Assembly (NCBI GenBank): GCA_021740645.1
Contig: JAIOZL010000008.1
Location: 62,001 to 126,000 of the forward strand
From: Bacteroidales bacterium
GTDB lineage: Bacteria > Bacteroidota > Bacteroidia > Bacteroidales > JAADJA01
Direction of reading: 5' to 3'
Length of the DNA: 64,000 bases
A program made the position numbers and the translations under genes. Of the stretch, positions 8,981 to 17,097 are shown in pieces (position 1 is the stretch's first letter; each line of letters begins with the position of its first letter). The notes below the pieces were generated by a model, which was given only the letters and a program-made list of their open reading frames with translations, did not search any database and was not told where the DNA came from.

Positions 8981-10237
8981 ATGGGATATTTATTTACATC
9001 CGAATCCGTATCTGAAGGGCATCCTGATAAGGTAGCCGATCAGATATCAGACGCAATGGTTGACGAATTTTTAGCGTTCGACCCTGAATCAAAAGTTGCT
9101 TGTGAAACACTTGTTACCACAGGACAGGTAATAGTGGCAGGCGAAGTAAAATCCTCTGCATACATTGATGTACCTGAAATTGCCCGTAGGGTAATCAATA
9201 AAATAGGGTATACCAAAGGTGAATACCGATTTGAAGGGGATTCATGTGGAGTGCTGAATGCGATACATGAGCAATCACCAGATATCAACCGTGGAGTTGA
9301 TCGTGAAAATAAATTCGACCAGGGAGCTGGTGACCAGGGAATGATGTTTGGTTACGCATGCCGTGAAACAGATGCATTTATGCCTTTAGCCCTTGATATT
9401 GCACATATCTTATTGCAGGAACTGGCAGCCATCCGCCGTGAAGGAAAGGAAATGACTTACCTCCGCCCAGACTCAAAATCTCAGGTTACTATTGAATACA
9501 ATGATGATAATCAACCTGAAAGAATACATACTATCGTGGTTTCTACCCAGCATGACGAATTTGACAAGGACGATGTAAAAATGCTGGCCAAAATCAAAGA
9601 AGATGTACGCACAATTCTGATACCCCGCACTAAGGCTCTTTTACCTGCTCGTGTTCAGGGATTATTTGATGAAAAATACATTCTTCATGTGAACCCCACC
9701 GGTAAATTTGTAATTGGTGGTCCTCACGGAGATACAGGATTAACCGGACGTAAGATCATTGTGGATACTTATGGTGGTAAAGGTGCTCACGGTGGTGGTG
9801 CTTTTTCAGGAAAAGACCCTTCAAAAGTTGACCGTTCAGCTGCTTATGCTTCAAGGCATATTGCAAAGAACCTGGTAGCTGCAGGAGTTGCTGATGAAGT
9901 ATTGGTTCAGCTTTCTTATGCTATTGGAGTTGCAAAGCCTGTTGGGGTTTTTGTAAATACTTACGGCACCTCTCATATCGCGATCAATGACGGAGCAATT
10001 GCTAAAAGGATTGAAGACATCTTCGATCTTCGTCCAGCTGCCATCGAAGAAAGGCTAAAATTGAGAAATCCAATTTACTTTGAAAGCGCTTCTTATGGCC
10101 ATATGGGAAGAACTCCAAGATTTGTTACGAAAGAGTTCAACTCACCCTATTCAGGAAAGCTAGTAAAAGAAGTGGAGCTTTTCACATGGGAGAAACTGGA
10201 CTATGTTGATGAAATTAAAAGTAAGTTTGGATTATAG
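8981..10237 (+). CDS. metK: S-adenosylmethionine synthetase
   Basis: Makes S-adenosylmethionine from methionine and ATP. The 418-residue protein carries GHPDK at 13-17, the GAGDQG hexapeptide at 115-120 and the phosphate-binding GGGAFSGKD at 271-279, so all three signature motifs are present. Length is that of the Bacteroidota form, slightly longer than E. coli MetK. Expression is probably regulated by the SAM-II-like leader upstream, closing a product-feedback loop. A strong terminator follows the gene. Confidence 0.98.
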   Translation: MGYLFTSESVSEGHPDKVADQISDAMVDEFLAFDPESKVACETLVTTGQVIVAGEVKSSAYIDVPEIARRVINKIGYTKGEYRFEGDSCGVLNAIHEQSPDINRGVDRENKFDQGAGDQGMMFGYACRETDAFMPLALDIAHILLQELAAIRREGKEMTYLRPDSKSQVTIEYNDDNQPERIHTIVVSTQHDEFDKDDVKMLAKIKEDVRTILIPRTKALLPARVQGLFDEKYILHVNPTGKFVIGGPHGDTGLTGRKIIVDTYGGKGAHGGGAFSGKDPSKVDRSAAYASRHIAKNLVAAGVADEVLVQLSYAIGVAKPVGVFVNTYGTSHIAINDGAIAKRIEDIFDLRPAAIEERLKLRNPIYFESASYGHMGRTPRFVTKEFNSPYSGKLVKEVELFTWEKLDYVDEIKSKFGL

Positions 10238-10313
10238 TTCAGTACACAAATCCGACGAAGGATTTTATTGAAGAAGTGATCCTTAAATTACTTCTGACTT
10301 TTCTAAAATAAAA

Positions 10314-10341
10314 AAAGGCCTCCTACAAGCAGGAGGCCTTT
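10314..10341. terminator. Bidirectional terminator between metK and the T9SS protein
   Basis: A perfect 11-bp stem, AAAGGCCTCCT (10314-10324) with AGGAGGCCTTT (10331-10341), and a 6-nt loop. It lies between two convergent genes and can serve both. Confidence 0.9.
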
Positions 10342-10358
10342 CAATTTCAGGTTGTTGT

Positions 10359-11090
10359 TTAGTGTTTGATGACCAATTTCTGAGTCATAGCTGACTCACC
10401 ATTGATCAGAAAAGAGTAGAAATAAATACCTTCGATTAAATCTGAGGTATTTAATTTTATCGTCCCGTCATTTTCCAGGACATTAATTTCTTTTACTTTA
10501 GAACCTAATAAGCTAAAAATAATAAATTTAGCATCTTTGATGTTCTCATCTATTGCATAATCAATGCTTACATCAGTGTTTGCAGGATTTGGATATATTT
10601 CTGAAACATTAAACATTGATTTTTTCTCTGCAACACTTAAAGCGGTTGTTATATTATAATTGACATAAAATGAAGCTGTAACATTTTCATCAGCCATATC
10701 ATAAAAAGTGTATTTCACCTTAGAAACCCCTATTTGGCCATTATGAATATAATCCCCTTCAAATTCTGAAGTGGTTGACAGGCCATCGATTTGAACATGA
10801 AATAATGAAGTGTCCACATCAGGTGAATAACACAATCCCCAGCAATAAAAATTAAGGGTACCGTCCACCAAATCAACTGACTCCCTTATACATTTCACAT
10901 TAATTGGATTAGATGATGTATTCCCTACCACGATCCCATGCAATGTGATGCTGGAAGAATCGGGGTGAGTGGCTACCATAATCTCTGAACCATCTTCAAG
11001 TGAAACGCCATCATATTGGATCTCCAGGGTTTGACTATAAACCCAGAAGGCTGAAGTCAGGAGTAATAATGATAGTATAATTTTTTTCAT
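10359..11090 (-). CDS. Secreted protein with T9SS type A sorting domain
   Basis: A 243-residue exported protein. The signal peptide is MKKIILSLLLLTSAFWVYSQ. The middle is beta-rich with a pair of cysteines (YCWGLCYSP) and matches no family I recognise. The last 80 residues form a Por-type C-terminal sorting domain: IYPNPANTDVSIDY, an LLGSKV turn, and the end MTQKLVIKH. The sorting domain implies export across the outer membrane by the type IX system and probable attachment to surface lipopolysaccharide. Convergent with metK; cargo function unknown. Confidence 0.85.
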   Translation of the reverse strand: MKKIILSLLLLTSAFWVYSQTLEIQYDGVSLEDGSEIMVATHPDSSSITLHGIVVGNTSSNPINVKCIRESVDLVDGTLNFYCWGLCYSPDVDTSLFHVQIDGLSTTSEFEGDYIHNGQIGVSKVKYTFYDMADENVTASFYVNYNITTALSVAEKKSMFNVSEIYPNPANTDVSIDYAIDENIKDAKFIIFSLLGSKVKEINVLENDGTIKLNTSDLIEGIYFYSFLINGESAMTQKLVIKH

Positions 11091-11355
11091 GGTTTAATGT
11101 TTTTGTGATGCCATTGCATCTGTTAATATTGACAAGAACCTATTTTAAATGGTTGCCTATGACAAACAAATATGTGAGAAAGATATCAAATACCATGCTA
11201 GAAAATGTTAATAAGTCGAAAACATTTGAAAATCCTGTGAAGCAACTTCAATAATCAGAAACATGTCTGAATTTAAATCAATAGATATTTCCTAAATTTA
11301 TCTAATTTAGCGATCGACTTAGGCAATTTGTTTACATAATTTATAAATTCAAAAT
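11091..11355. other. 265-base AT-rich intergenic region
   Basis: Divergent spacer between two T9SS cargo genes, presumably carrying both promoters. Near matches to the -7 box occur (for example TAATTTAG), but there is no perfect TAnnTTTG. I see no gene, RNA or long repeat. Confidence 0.5.
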
Positions 11356-13038
11356 ATGAAAAAGCACATTTATTTTATTACACTATTTTTAATCATTTCT
11401 GGATTCACCTTTGGGCAATCTCAAAGACTTGTTTTACTTGAACACTTCACACAGGCATCCTGTGGGCCTTGTGCCACCTACAATCCGGCAATCAATACTA
11501 TGTTGAACCAAAACCCGGATAAATTTACAGCCGTCATGTACCACACCAGTTGGCCTGGTTACGATCCAATGTATAATCATAATACCATTGATAATGGTGC
11601 CCGCACCACTTATTACGGGGTTAACAGCGTTCCTAACTCTGTGTTGGACGGAAATGTTTATAACGGCCATCCAAATGGATGGAACATTAGTACGGTTAAC
11701 AACAGGTATGCTGTGCCTTCTCCTTTCGACATCCAAATTCATCATGAACTGAGCCCCGATCAAAGCATAATATACACGAATATGCTTATTCATGCCACAG
11801 AGGATGCAAGTTTTGATATGAAAGCTTATTTGGCAGTGATTGAGAAACATATACATTTTAATAATCCTCCGGGTTCCAATGGAGAAACAGATTTTTATAA
11901 TGTACTTAAAAAACTGGTTCCCACAAAATCAGGGATAATTTTACCTGCTTTCGAAGCCGATGATTACATGATCATCCAAACCGAGTGGGAGCATCAGAAC
12001 GTTTATGAAGAGGATGAATTAGCAACCATAGGATTTATTCAAAGAACCAACAATAAGGAAATCCAGCAAGCCGCAAATAGCAGTACCAATGCATTAACAC
12101 CGCTTCATGCTAATGATGCGGAAATTCTGGAAATAAACAATATTTCTGTTTATAACTGTCTGGGAGTTCTTCATCCTGTGGTAACAATAAGGAATAATGG
12201 TTCTGAAAACTTAACGTCCCTAAGCCTTCATTATTCCGTAAATGGAGGTGATGAAATGACCCACCAATGGACAGGGAATCTTGGTTTCCTGGATAAAGAA
12301 GAAATCCAATTAGATGAGATTTCATTTGAAATTTTGGATGAAAATACCTTAGAAGTTTCTTCTGATGCTACCAATGGCATAGGCGATGACTATGTGAAAA
12401 ACGATGTGTTGTTGCATAATTTTGCAGAAGCAATTCATACTTCTGACCAAATCAGACTGGTAATTATTACCGATCAAGCCCCTGAAGAAACTACCTGGGA
12501 AGTTATCAACTCAACAGGAGAAGTCATTCTTTCCGGAGGGCCTTATACTGACCCTGGAACCCTGCACCAGGAATACTATGATGTACCTGTGGCAGATTGT
12601 TATAAATTTATCATTTATGATTCAGGTAATAATGGACTATGTTGTGAAAATGGAACCGGCGCCTGGGGACTCTATGATGCCGATGGAAATGTGGAATTGG
12701 CAACAGGTGGAATTTTTGCTAACAGGGATTCTGTTAACTTCGAAAGAGGTGGATTTACAGGAATTACTCAAAAATCAGTAAACCATGAAATTTCTGTTTT
12801 TCCAAACCCAACAAACCATAGCACGAATATATCTTTAACACTTAAAAAGGATGAATCAATTCGCTATTCTTTATTTAACCTGCTTGGGGAAACAATTAAA
12901 ACTTATGATTATGGAATTTTAAAACCAGGAAATAGTAATCTGCCAATAAACCTCGCTGAAATAAATCCCGGAGTTTATTATCTGAACATATCCATCGGGA
13001 ACGCTGTTTATACTGAAAAGCTCATATTATCTAAATAA
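11356..13038 (+). CDS. Omp28-like thioredoxin-fold protein with CGPC motif and T9SS sorting domain
   Basis: A 560-residue exported protein. After a signal peptide (MKKHIYFITLFLIISGFTFG) comes a thioredoxin-like domain with HFTQASCGPCATYNPA, giving an intact C36-x-x-C39 redox motif. It resembles Bacteroidota Omp28-related proteins. A beta-sandwich region follows, then a segment with WEVINSTGEVILSGGPYTD that is homologous to the next gene, and a T9SS sorting domain (VFPNPTNHSTNISL to YTEKLILSK). Probably a cell-surface thiol-disulfide or redox protein. It is the cysteine-containing paralogue of the gene 13 bases downstream, which has TGA at the equivalent position. Confidence 0.85.
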   Translation: MKKHIYFITLFLIISGFTFGQSQRLVLLEHFTQASCGPCATYNPAINTMLNQNPDKFTAVMYHTSWPGYDPMYNHNTIDNGARTTYYGVNSVPNSVLDGNVYNGHPNGWNISTVNNRYAVPSPFDIQIHHELSPDQSIIYTNMLIHATEDASFDMKAYLAVIEKHIHFNNPPGSNGETDFYNVLKKLVPTKSGIILPAFEADDYMIIQTEWEHQNVYEEDELATIGFIQRTNNKEIQQAANSSTNALTPLHANDAEILEINNISVYNCLGVLHPVVTIRNNGSENLTSLSLHYSVNGGDEMTHQWTGNLGFLDKEEIQLDEISFEILDENTLEVSSDATNGIGDDYVKNDVLLHNFAEAIHTSDQIRLVIITDQAPEETTWEVINSTGEVILSGGPYTDPGTLHQEYYDVPVADCYKFIIYDSGNNGLCCENGTGAWGLYDADGNVELATGGIFANRDSVNFERGGFTGITQKSVNHEISVFPNPTNHSTNISLTLKKDESIRYSLFNLLGETIKTYDYGILKPGNSNLPINLAEINPGVYYLNISIGNAVYTEKLILSK

Positions 13039-13051
13039 AACACTACACAAA

Positions 13052-14698
13052 ATGAAAACAATTCTATTTTCGATCGCATTTATTTTTATAGCCGGAATAA
13101 GCATTTCGCAACAAGTGCCTCGCGACAAAGTGGTTGTAGAAATTGGCACAGGTACATGGTGATATTATTGTCCGGGTGCTGCAATGGGAGCAGTAGACCT
13201 GATAGCAAATGGTAAGGAAGTAGCCATAATTGATTATCACACTGGTGATACGTACGCTAATTCTTATTCTAATGCACGGCTTTCATACTATGGATTAACT
13301 GGTACGCCAACGGCATGGTTTGATGGCGGAAACGCCGTAGTAGGAGGTAATCATACTACAAGTATGTATAGTTATTATCTGCCAAAATATAATGCACGTA
13401 TCAATACGCTATCCTCGTTTACCATTGAAACAAATGGAACAAATTCAGGAATGACTGACTATGAAATTGAGGTAACCCTTGAAAAGGTGGCCTCCAGTTC
13501 AGCTACTAATATCGTAATGCATGCAGTGCTCACTGAATCAGGAATTGATGTCAACTGGCAGGGATATTCGGGTTTAGAGCATGTAGAAAGGCTTATGATT
13601 CCAAATCAGAATGGAACAAGTGTAGATTTCTCAGGAGGGGACATTGTTGTAAAAACAATTAATTTTAGCATGAGTGATTTTTGGGTAAATGAAAATTGTG
13701 AATTAGTAATCTTTCTTCAGAATACTCAAAATAAAGAGGTTCTGCAGGCAGTTGTTCGTGATTTATCCGATTTTCCAACATCAAACACGAATGATGCTTC
13801 TGTAAAAAGTGTACAGGCTCCAAGTACGGTTTGTAAAAACAATTTCGTTCCGGTAGTTGAAGTGGCAAATTTCGGCTTGGAAAATTTAACCAGCCTTGAT
13901 ATTACATACTTTGTAAACAACGAACCTGCCTATAATTATAATTGGACAGGAGATTTATCGTTCCTTGAAAGCGAGATGGTGGAATTACCTGGTGTAATAT
14001 TTACTGCGCTCGCAAGCAATACTTTTACTGTTGAAGCTAATAATCCAAACGGACAGCCTGATCAGTATCCGGCTAACAATACAGTAGTGAGTAATATGAT
14101 TGTGGCTGAAAGTGTAACCTCACCAGTTAGCCTGGCGCTAAAACTTGATGATAACCCTGAGGAAGTTTCATGGGAGGTTGTGGACTCACAAAATAATGTT
14201 CTTTATTCCGGAGGGTCATATACGCAACAAGGGCAATACCTCATTGAATCCTTCGAACTGAATAACTCTGATTGTTATTCTTTTAATATTTATGATGAAG
14301 GCGGCGATGGACTTACAGGGCTTGGATTTTATAAATTGGTTTTTGGAAGCAGTAATACCGTTTTTGCTGATGGTACAACTTTTGGGTTTTCTGATATGGT
14401 TCAGTTTAATATTGGGCTTACAGATATTGATAAAAATTATTTCAACGAGAGCTTTACTGTTTATCCTAATCCCGTAGATGCTGCTGCAGTAGTTTATTTT
14501 ACTTTAAATGAAAGTGAAACTGTTCAGTTGAATATTTTCAATACTGTTGGTGAAAGAGTATATCAATCAGCTTTAGAGATAAAGAACGCAGGAGAAAATT
14601 CCATTGTTTTTGAAAACAATAATTATGATGCAGGACTGTACTTCATTCGATTAGATTTGGGTGAAAAACAGTTTACTAAAAAATTGATCTTTAAATAA
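13052..14698 (+). CDS. Predicted selenoprotein: Omp28-like UxxC thioredoxin-fold protein with T9SS sorting domain
   Basis: The frame opens at ATG 13052 with a signal peptide (MKTILFSIAFIFIAGISISQ). It meets a single TGA at codon 37 (13160-13162) and continues to 14698 for 548 residues. The TGA lies in GTW-U-YYCPGAAMG, where relatives I know have GTWCxYCPGAAMG, so the TGA replaces the first redox cysteine and C40 is the second. The downstream part is a complete Omp28-like domain, a beta-sandwich homologous to the preceding gene (WEVVDSQNNVLYSGGSYTQ), and a T9SS sorting domain (VYPNPVDAAAVVYF to FTKKLIFK). Starting at the later ATG (13184) would lose the signal peptide and the redox motif. A hairpin after the TGA could be the SECIS. 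A nonsense mutation is the alternative. Confidence 0.85.
13175..13199 (+). promoter_or_regulatory. Candidate bacterial SECIS hairpin, first selenoprotein
   Basis: It starts 13 bases after the TGA. The parts are GGT (13175-13177) paired with ACC (13197-13199), a 1x3 internal loop (g/tag), CTGC (13179-13182) paired with GCAG (13190-13193), and the apical loop AATGGGA. The apical loop begins 21 bases after the TGA, within the range known for bacterial SECIS elements. Pairing was judged by eye. Confidence 0.6.
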
Positions 14699-14722
14699 AA
14701 TTTAAGATTAACTGATAATTAT

Positions 14723-14767
14723 AAAACCACAAATTCGCTGAAATCTATTTCATGAATTTGTGGTTTT
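14723..14767. terminator. Bidirectional terminator between the selenoprotein gene and hutU
   Basis: A perfect 14-bp inverted repeat, AAAACCACAAATTC (14723-14736) with GAATTTGTGGTTTT (14754-14767), between convergent genes. Confidence 0.85.
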
Positions 14768-14810
14768 ACTTTTTAAATAATAATATCCTGATATATTAAA
14801 AAATCTTTGC

Positions 14811-16820
14811 CTATTTAAAAAGGCCATTTATTAAATCATCTTCCGCGATATTAGGGAGGGTAACCTTTAATTTTGGTTCTTTTTCCATGGCCCGTTTTAT
14901 GGCAAATATCGCCCCTTGGTTGCGGGCCCAACTTCTCCTACAAATACCATTATTTACATCCCAGTGCAACATTTGCCTGAGCCTGCGATCGGCATCATCC
15001 GAACCGTCCAGTACCATTCCAAACCCACCATTGATCACTTCGCCCCAGCCTACGCCCCCGCCATTATGGATGGATACCCACGTAGCTCCTCTGAACGAAT
15101 CACCAATAACATTTTGAATTGCCATATCAGCTGTAAATTGCGATCCATCATAAATATTGGATGTTTCACGATATGGGGAATCGGTTCCTGATACATCATG
15201 ATGATCACGGCCAAGGACAACCGGTCCTGATAATTTACCGTCCCGTATTGCCTTATTAAATGCCGCAGCAATCTTTGTCCTTCCTTCACAGTCAGCATAA
15301 AGGATACGTGCCTGGGAGCCCACCACCAGTTTATTCTGTTTGGCTTCCCTAATCCAACGGATATTATCTTTCATTTGCTGGGTAATTTCGGGGGGTGCAG
15401 TAGCGGCAATTTTTTCCAAAACTTCCATGGCAATTGTATCTGTAGTATCCAGGTCTTCCGGTTTGGAGGAAGCACAAACCCAGCGGAAAGGCCCAAAGCC
15501 ATAATCAAAACACATCGGGCCCATGATATCCTGCACATAAGAGGGATATTTAAAATTTCCATCTTCTTTCAATATGTCAGCACCCGCTCTGCTGGCCTCC
15601 AGCAAAAAGGCATTTCCATAATCAAAAAAGTACATTCCTTTTGAAGTAAGCTTATTTATTGCTGCCGCATGTTTCCTCAATGATTCCTGTACCTTTTCCT
15701 TAAATTTTTCAGGATCATTGGCCATCATCTCCACCGACTCGTCATAACTTAAGCCCGCCGGGTAATAACCCCCGGCCCAGGGATTATGTAAAGAAGTTTG
15801 GTCCGAACCCATATCTACCATAATGTTTCTTTCAGCCAAATGCTCCCACAAATCAACAATATTTCCAAGATATGCGATGGAGTGTGCTTCTTTTTTCTCC
15901 TGAAATTCAAGGGCTACATCAATAGCCTGATCCACATTATCGGTTATGCCATCAACCCAGCCCTGCTCGAATCGTTTATACGCAGCTTTGGGATTTATTT
16001 CTGCTGTAATACTAACAACTCCAGCGATATAGGCCGCCTTGGGCTGAGCTCCGCTCATGCCACCCAGGCCGGATGTGACAAAAAGTTTTCCTTCGAGCGG
16101 TTCACCGGGTTTACCAATTTTACGACCAGCATTCATTACAGTAATGGTGGTTCCGTGGACTATACCCTGCGGCCCGATATACATAAATGAACCGGCTGTC
16201 ATTTGTCCGTATTGAGATACACCCAATGCGTTAAATTTTTCCCAATGGTCGGGGGAACTATAATTGGGGATAACCATTCCATTGGTTACAATTACCCGTG
16301 GTGCTTCCTTATGTGAAGGATACAAACCCATGGGGTGGCCGGAATACAAGACGAGGGTCTGATCATCTGTCATTACCGCCAGGTACTTTAAGGTAAGGAG
16401 ATACTGGGCCCAGTTTTGAAAAACTGCTCCGTTGCCACCATAGGTAATCAACTCATGAGGATGCTGAGCCACGGCATTATCCAGATTGTTACTCAACATT
16501 AGCATAATGGCAGCGGCTTGTTTCGACTGGTGTGGAAAATCATTGATGCTCCTTGCATATATTGGGTAGTCGGGCCGGAAACGGTACATATAAATACGGC
16601 CGTAGGTTTCCAGTTCTGCTTTGAATTCAGGAGCCAGGATGGCATGATGCTCTTTAGGGAAATACCTCAATGCGTTTTTAATCGCCAGCTTTTTTTCTTC
16701 AGGGTTTAAAATTTCTTTGCGCTTAGGTGCATGATTCATATTTGGATCATAGGCTTTGGGTGCCGGAAGTTCGGAAGGTATTCCAACCAAAATTGCTTTT
16801 TTAAATTCTGTATTTGTCAT
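14811..16820 (-). CDS. hutU: Urocanate hydratase
   Basis: Adds water to urocanate to give imidazolonepropionate, the second step of histidine degradation, using tightly bound NAD+. The 669-residue protein has the NAD-binding YGGNGAVFQNW near 127-137 and GLGGMSGAQ at 251-259, and MGSDQTSLHNPWAGGYYP further on. It is about 110 residues longer than the proteobacterial enzyme, as in other Bacteroidota. No other hut gene is adjacent, so the pathway is scattered in this genome. A TATTTTTG box and a large palindrome lie upstream. Confidence 0.95.
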   Translation of the reverse strand: MTNTEFKKAILVGIPSELPAPKAYDPNMNHAPKRKEILNPEEKKLAIKNALRYFPKEHHAILAPEFKAELETYGRIYMYRFRPDYPIYARSINDFPHQSKQAAAIMLMLSNNLDNAVAQHPHELITYGGNGAVFQNWAQYLLTLKYLAVMTDDQTLVLYSGHPMGLYPSHKEAPRVIVTNGMVIPNYSSPDHWEKFNALGVSQYGQMTAGSFMYIGPQGIVHGTTITVMNAGRKIGKPGEPLEGKLFVTSGLGGMSGAQPKAAYIAGVVSITAEINPKAAYKRFEQGWVDGITDNVDQAIDVALEFQEKKEAHSIAYLGNIVDLWEHLAERNIMVDMGSDQTSLHNPWAGGYYPAGLSYDESVEMMANDPEKFKEKVQESLRKHAAAINKLTSKGMYFFDYGNAFLLEASRAGADILKEDGNFKYPSYVQDIMGPMCFDYGFGPFRWVCASSKPEDLDTTDTIAMEVLEKIAATAPPEITQQMKDNIRWIREAKQNKLVVGSQARILYADCEGRTKIAAAFNKAIRDGKLSGPVVLGRDHHDVSGTDSPYRETSNIYDGSQFTADMAIQNVIGDSFRGATWVSIHNGGGVGWGEVINGGFGMVLDGSDDADRRLRQMLHWDVNNGICRRSWARNQGAIFAIKRAMEKEPKLKVTLPNIAEDDLINGLFK

Positions 16821-16852
16821 TTATCGTATCTTCTGTAGGATTAATGTTTTGG

Positions 16853-16860
16853 CAAAAATA
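16853..16860 (-). promoter_or_regulatory. Predicted promoter -7 box of hutU
   Basis: TATTTTTG on the minus strand is a perfect TAnnTTTG match, 32 bases before the hutU ATG. The palindrome at 16872-16904 lies immediately upstream and would overlap the -33 region. Confidence 0.5.
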
Positions 16861-16871
16861 AATAAAACTTT

Positions 16872-16904
16872 AAACCTAACAGGTTTTAAAAACCTGTTAG
16901 GTTT
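16872..16904. repeat. Perfect 16-bp inverted repeat with nested palindromes
   Basis: AAACCTAACAGGTTTT (16872-16887) is followed, after one base, by its exact reverse complement (16889-16904). Each arm is itself almost palindromic (AACCT-AAC-AGGTT). It lies between two divergent genes, so it is not a terminator of either. It could be a dispersed intergenic palindrome or an operator at hutU. Confidence 0.85.
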
Positions 16905-16984
16905 TGGAATTACCGATAACTGATTTGAGCCCACCGTAAACTGGTTTTTCATTGTTTTTACCCTATCTATTTTGTACTTTCATC

Positions 16985-17008
16985 ATTCCTTTTAATAAGG
17001 AATTTTTT
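16985..17008 (+). terminator. Terminator-like hairpin without an obvious upstream gene
   Basis: ATTCCTT (16985-16991) and AAGGAAT (16997-17003) form a 7-bp stem followed by TTTTTT. No plus-strand gene ends before it, so it may end a small RNA or attenuate the next gene. Confidence 0.5.
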
Positions 17009-17024
17009 AGGCAAAAATTACCTG

Positions 17025-17058
17025 ACTTCGGAATTTAGTACTAACTTTATTCCGAAGT
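17025..17058. repeat. Perfect 10-bp inverted repeat
   Basis: ACTTCGGAAT (17025-17034) and ATTCCGAAGT (17049-17058) are separated by 14 bases, 40 bases before the next start codon. A leader hairpin or a protein-binding site is possible. Confidence 0.6.
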
Positions 17059-17097
17059 CTTTAAAAAAAAGATCAAAAAAACCAAACTACTTTCGTC

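Noticed and set aside
13160..13162. TGA decoded as tryptophan (code 4 or 25-like) in the interrupted genes
   Set aside because: Several intact genes here end in TGA (kdsB at 28125, the trmB fusion at 30259, the peroxidase at 62821) and TGG is used normally for tryptophan. The internal TGAs fall only on redox cysteine positions, where tryptophan would make no sense.
16872..16904. Palindrome as terminator of hutU or of the 17098 gene
   Set aside because: Both genes start on either side of it and run away from it, so it lies in a promoter region, not at a gene end.
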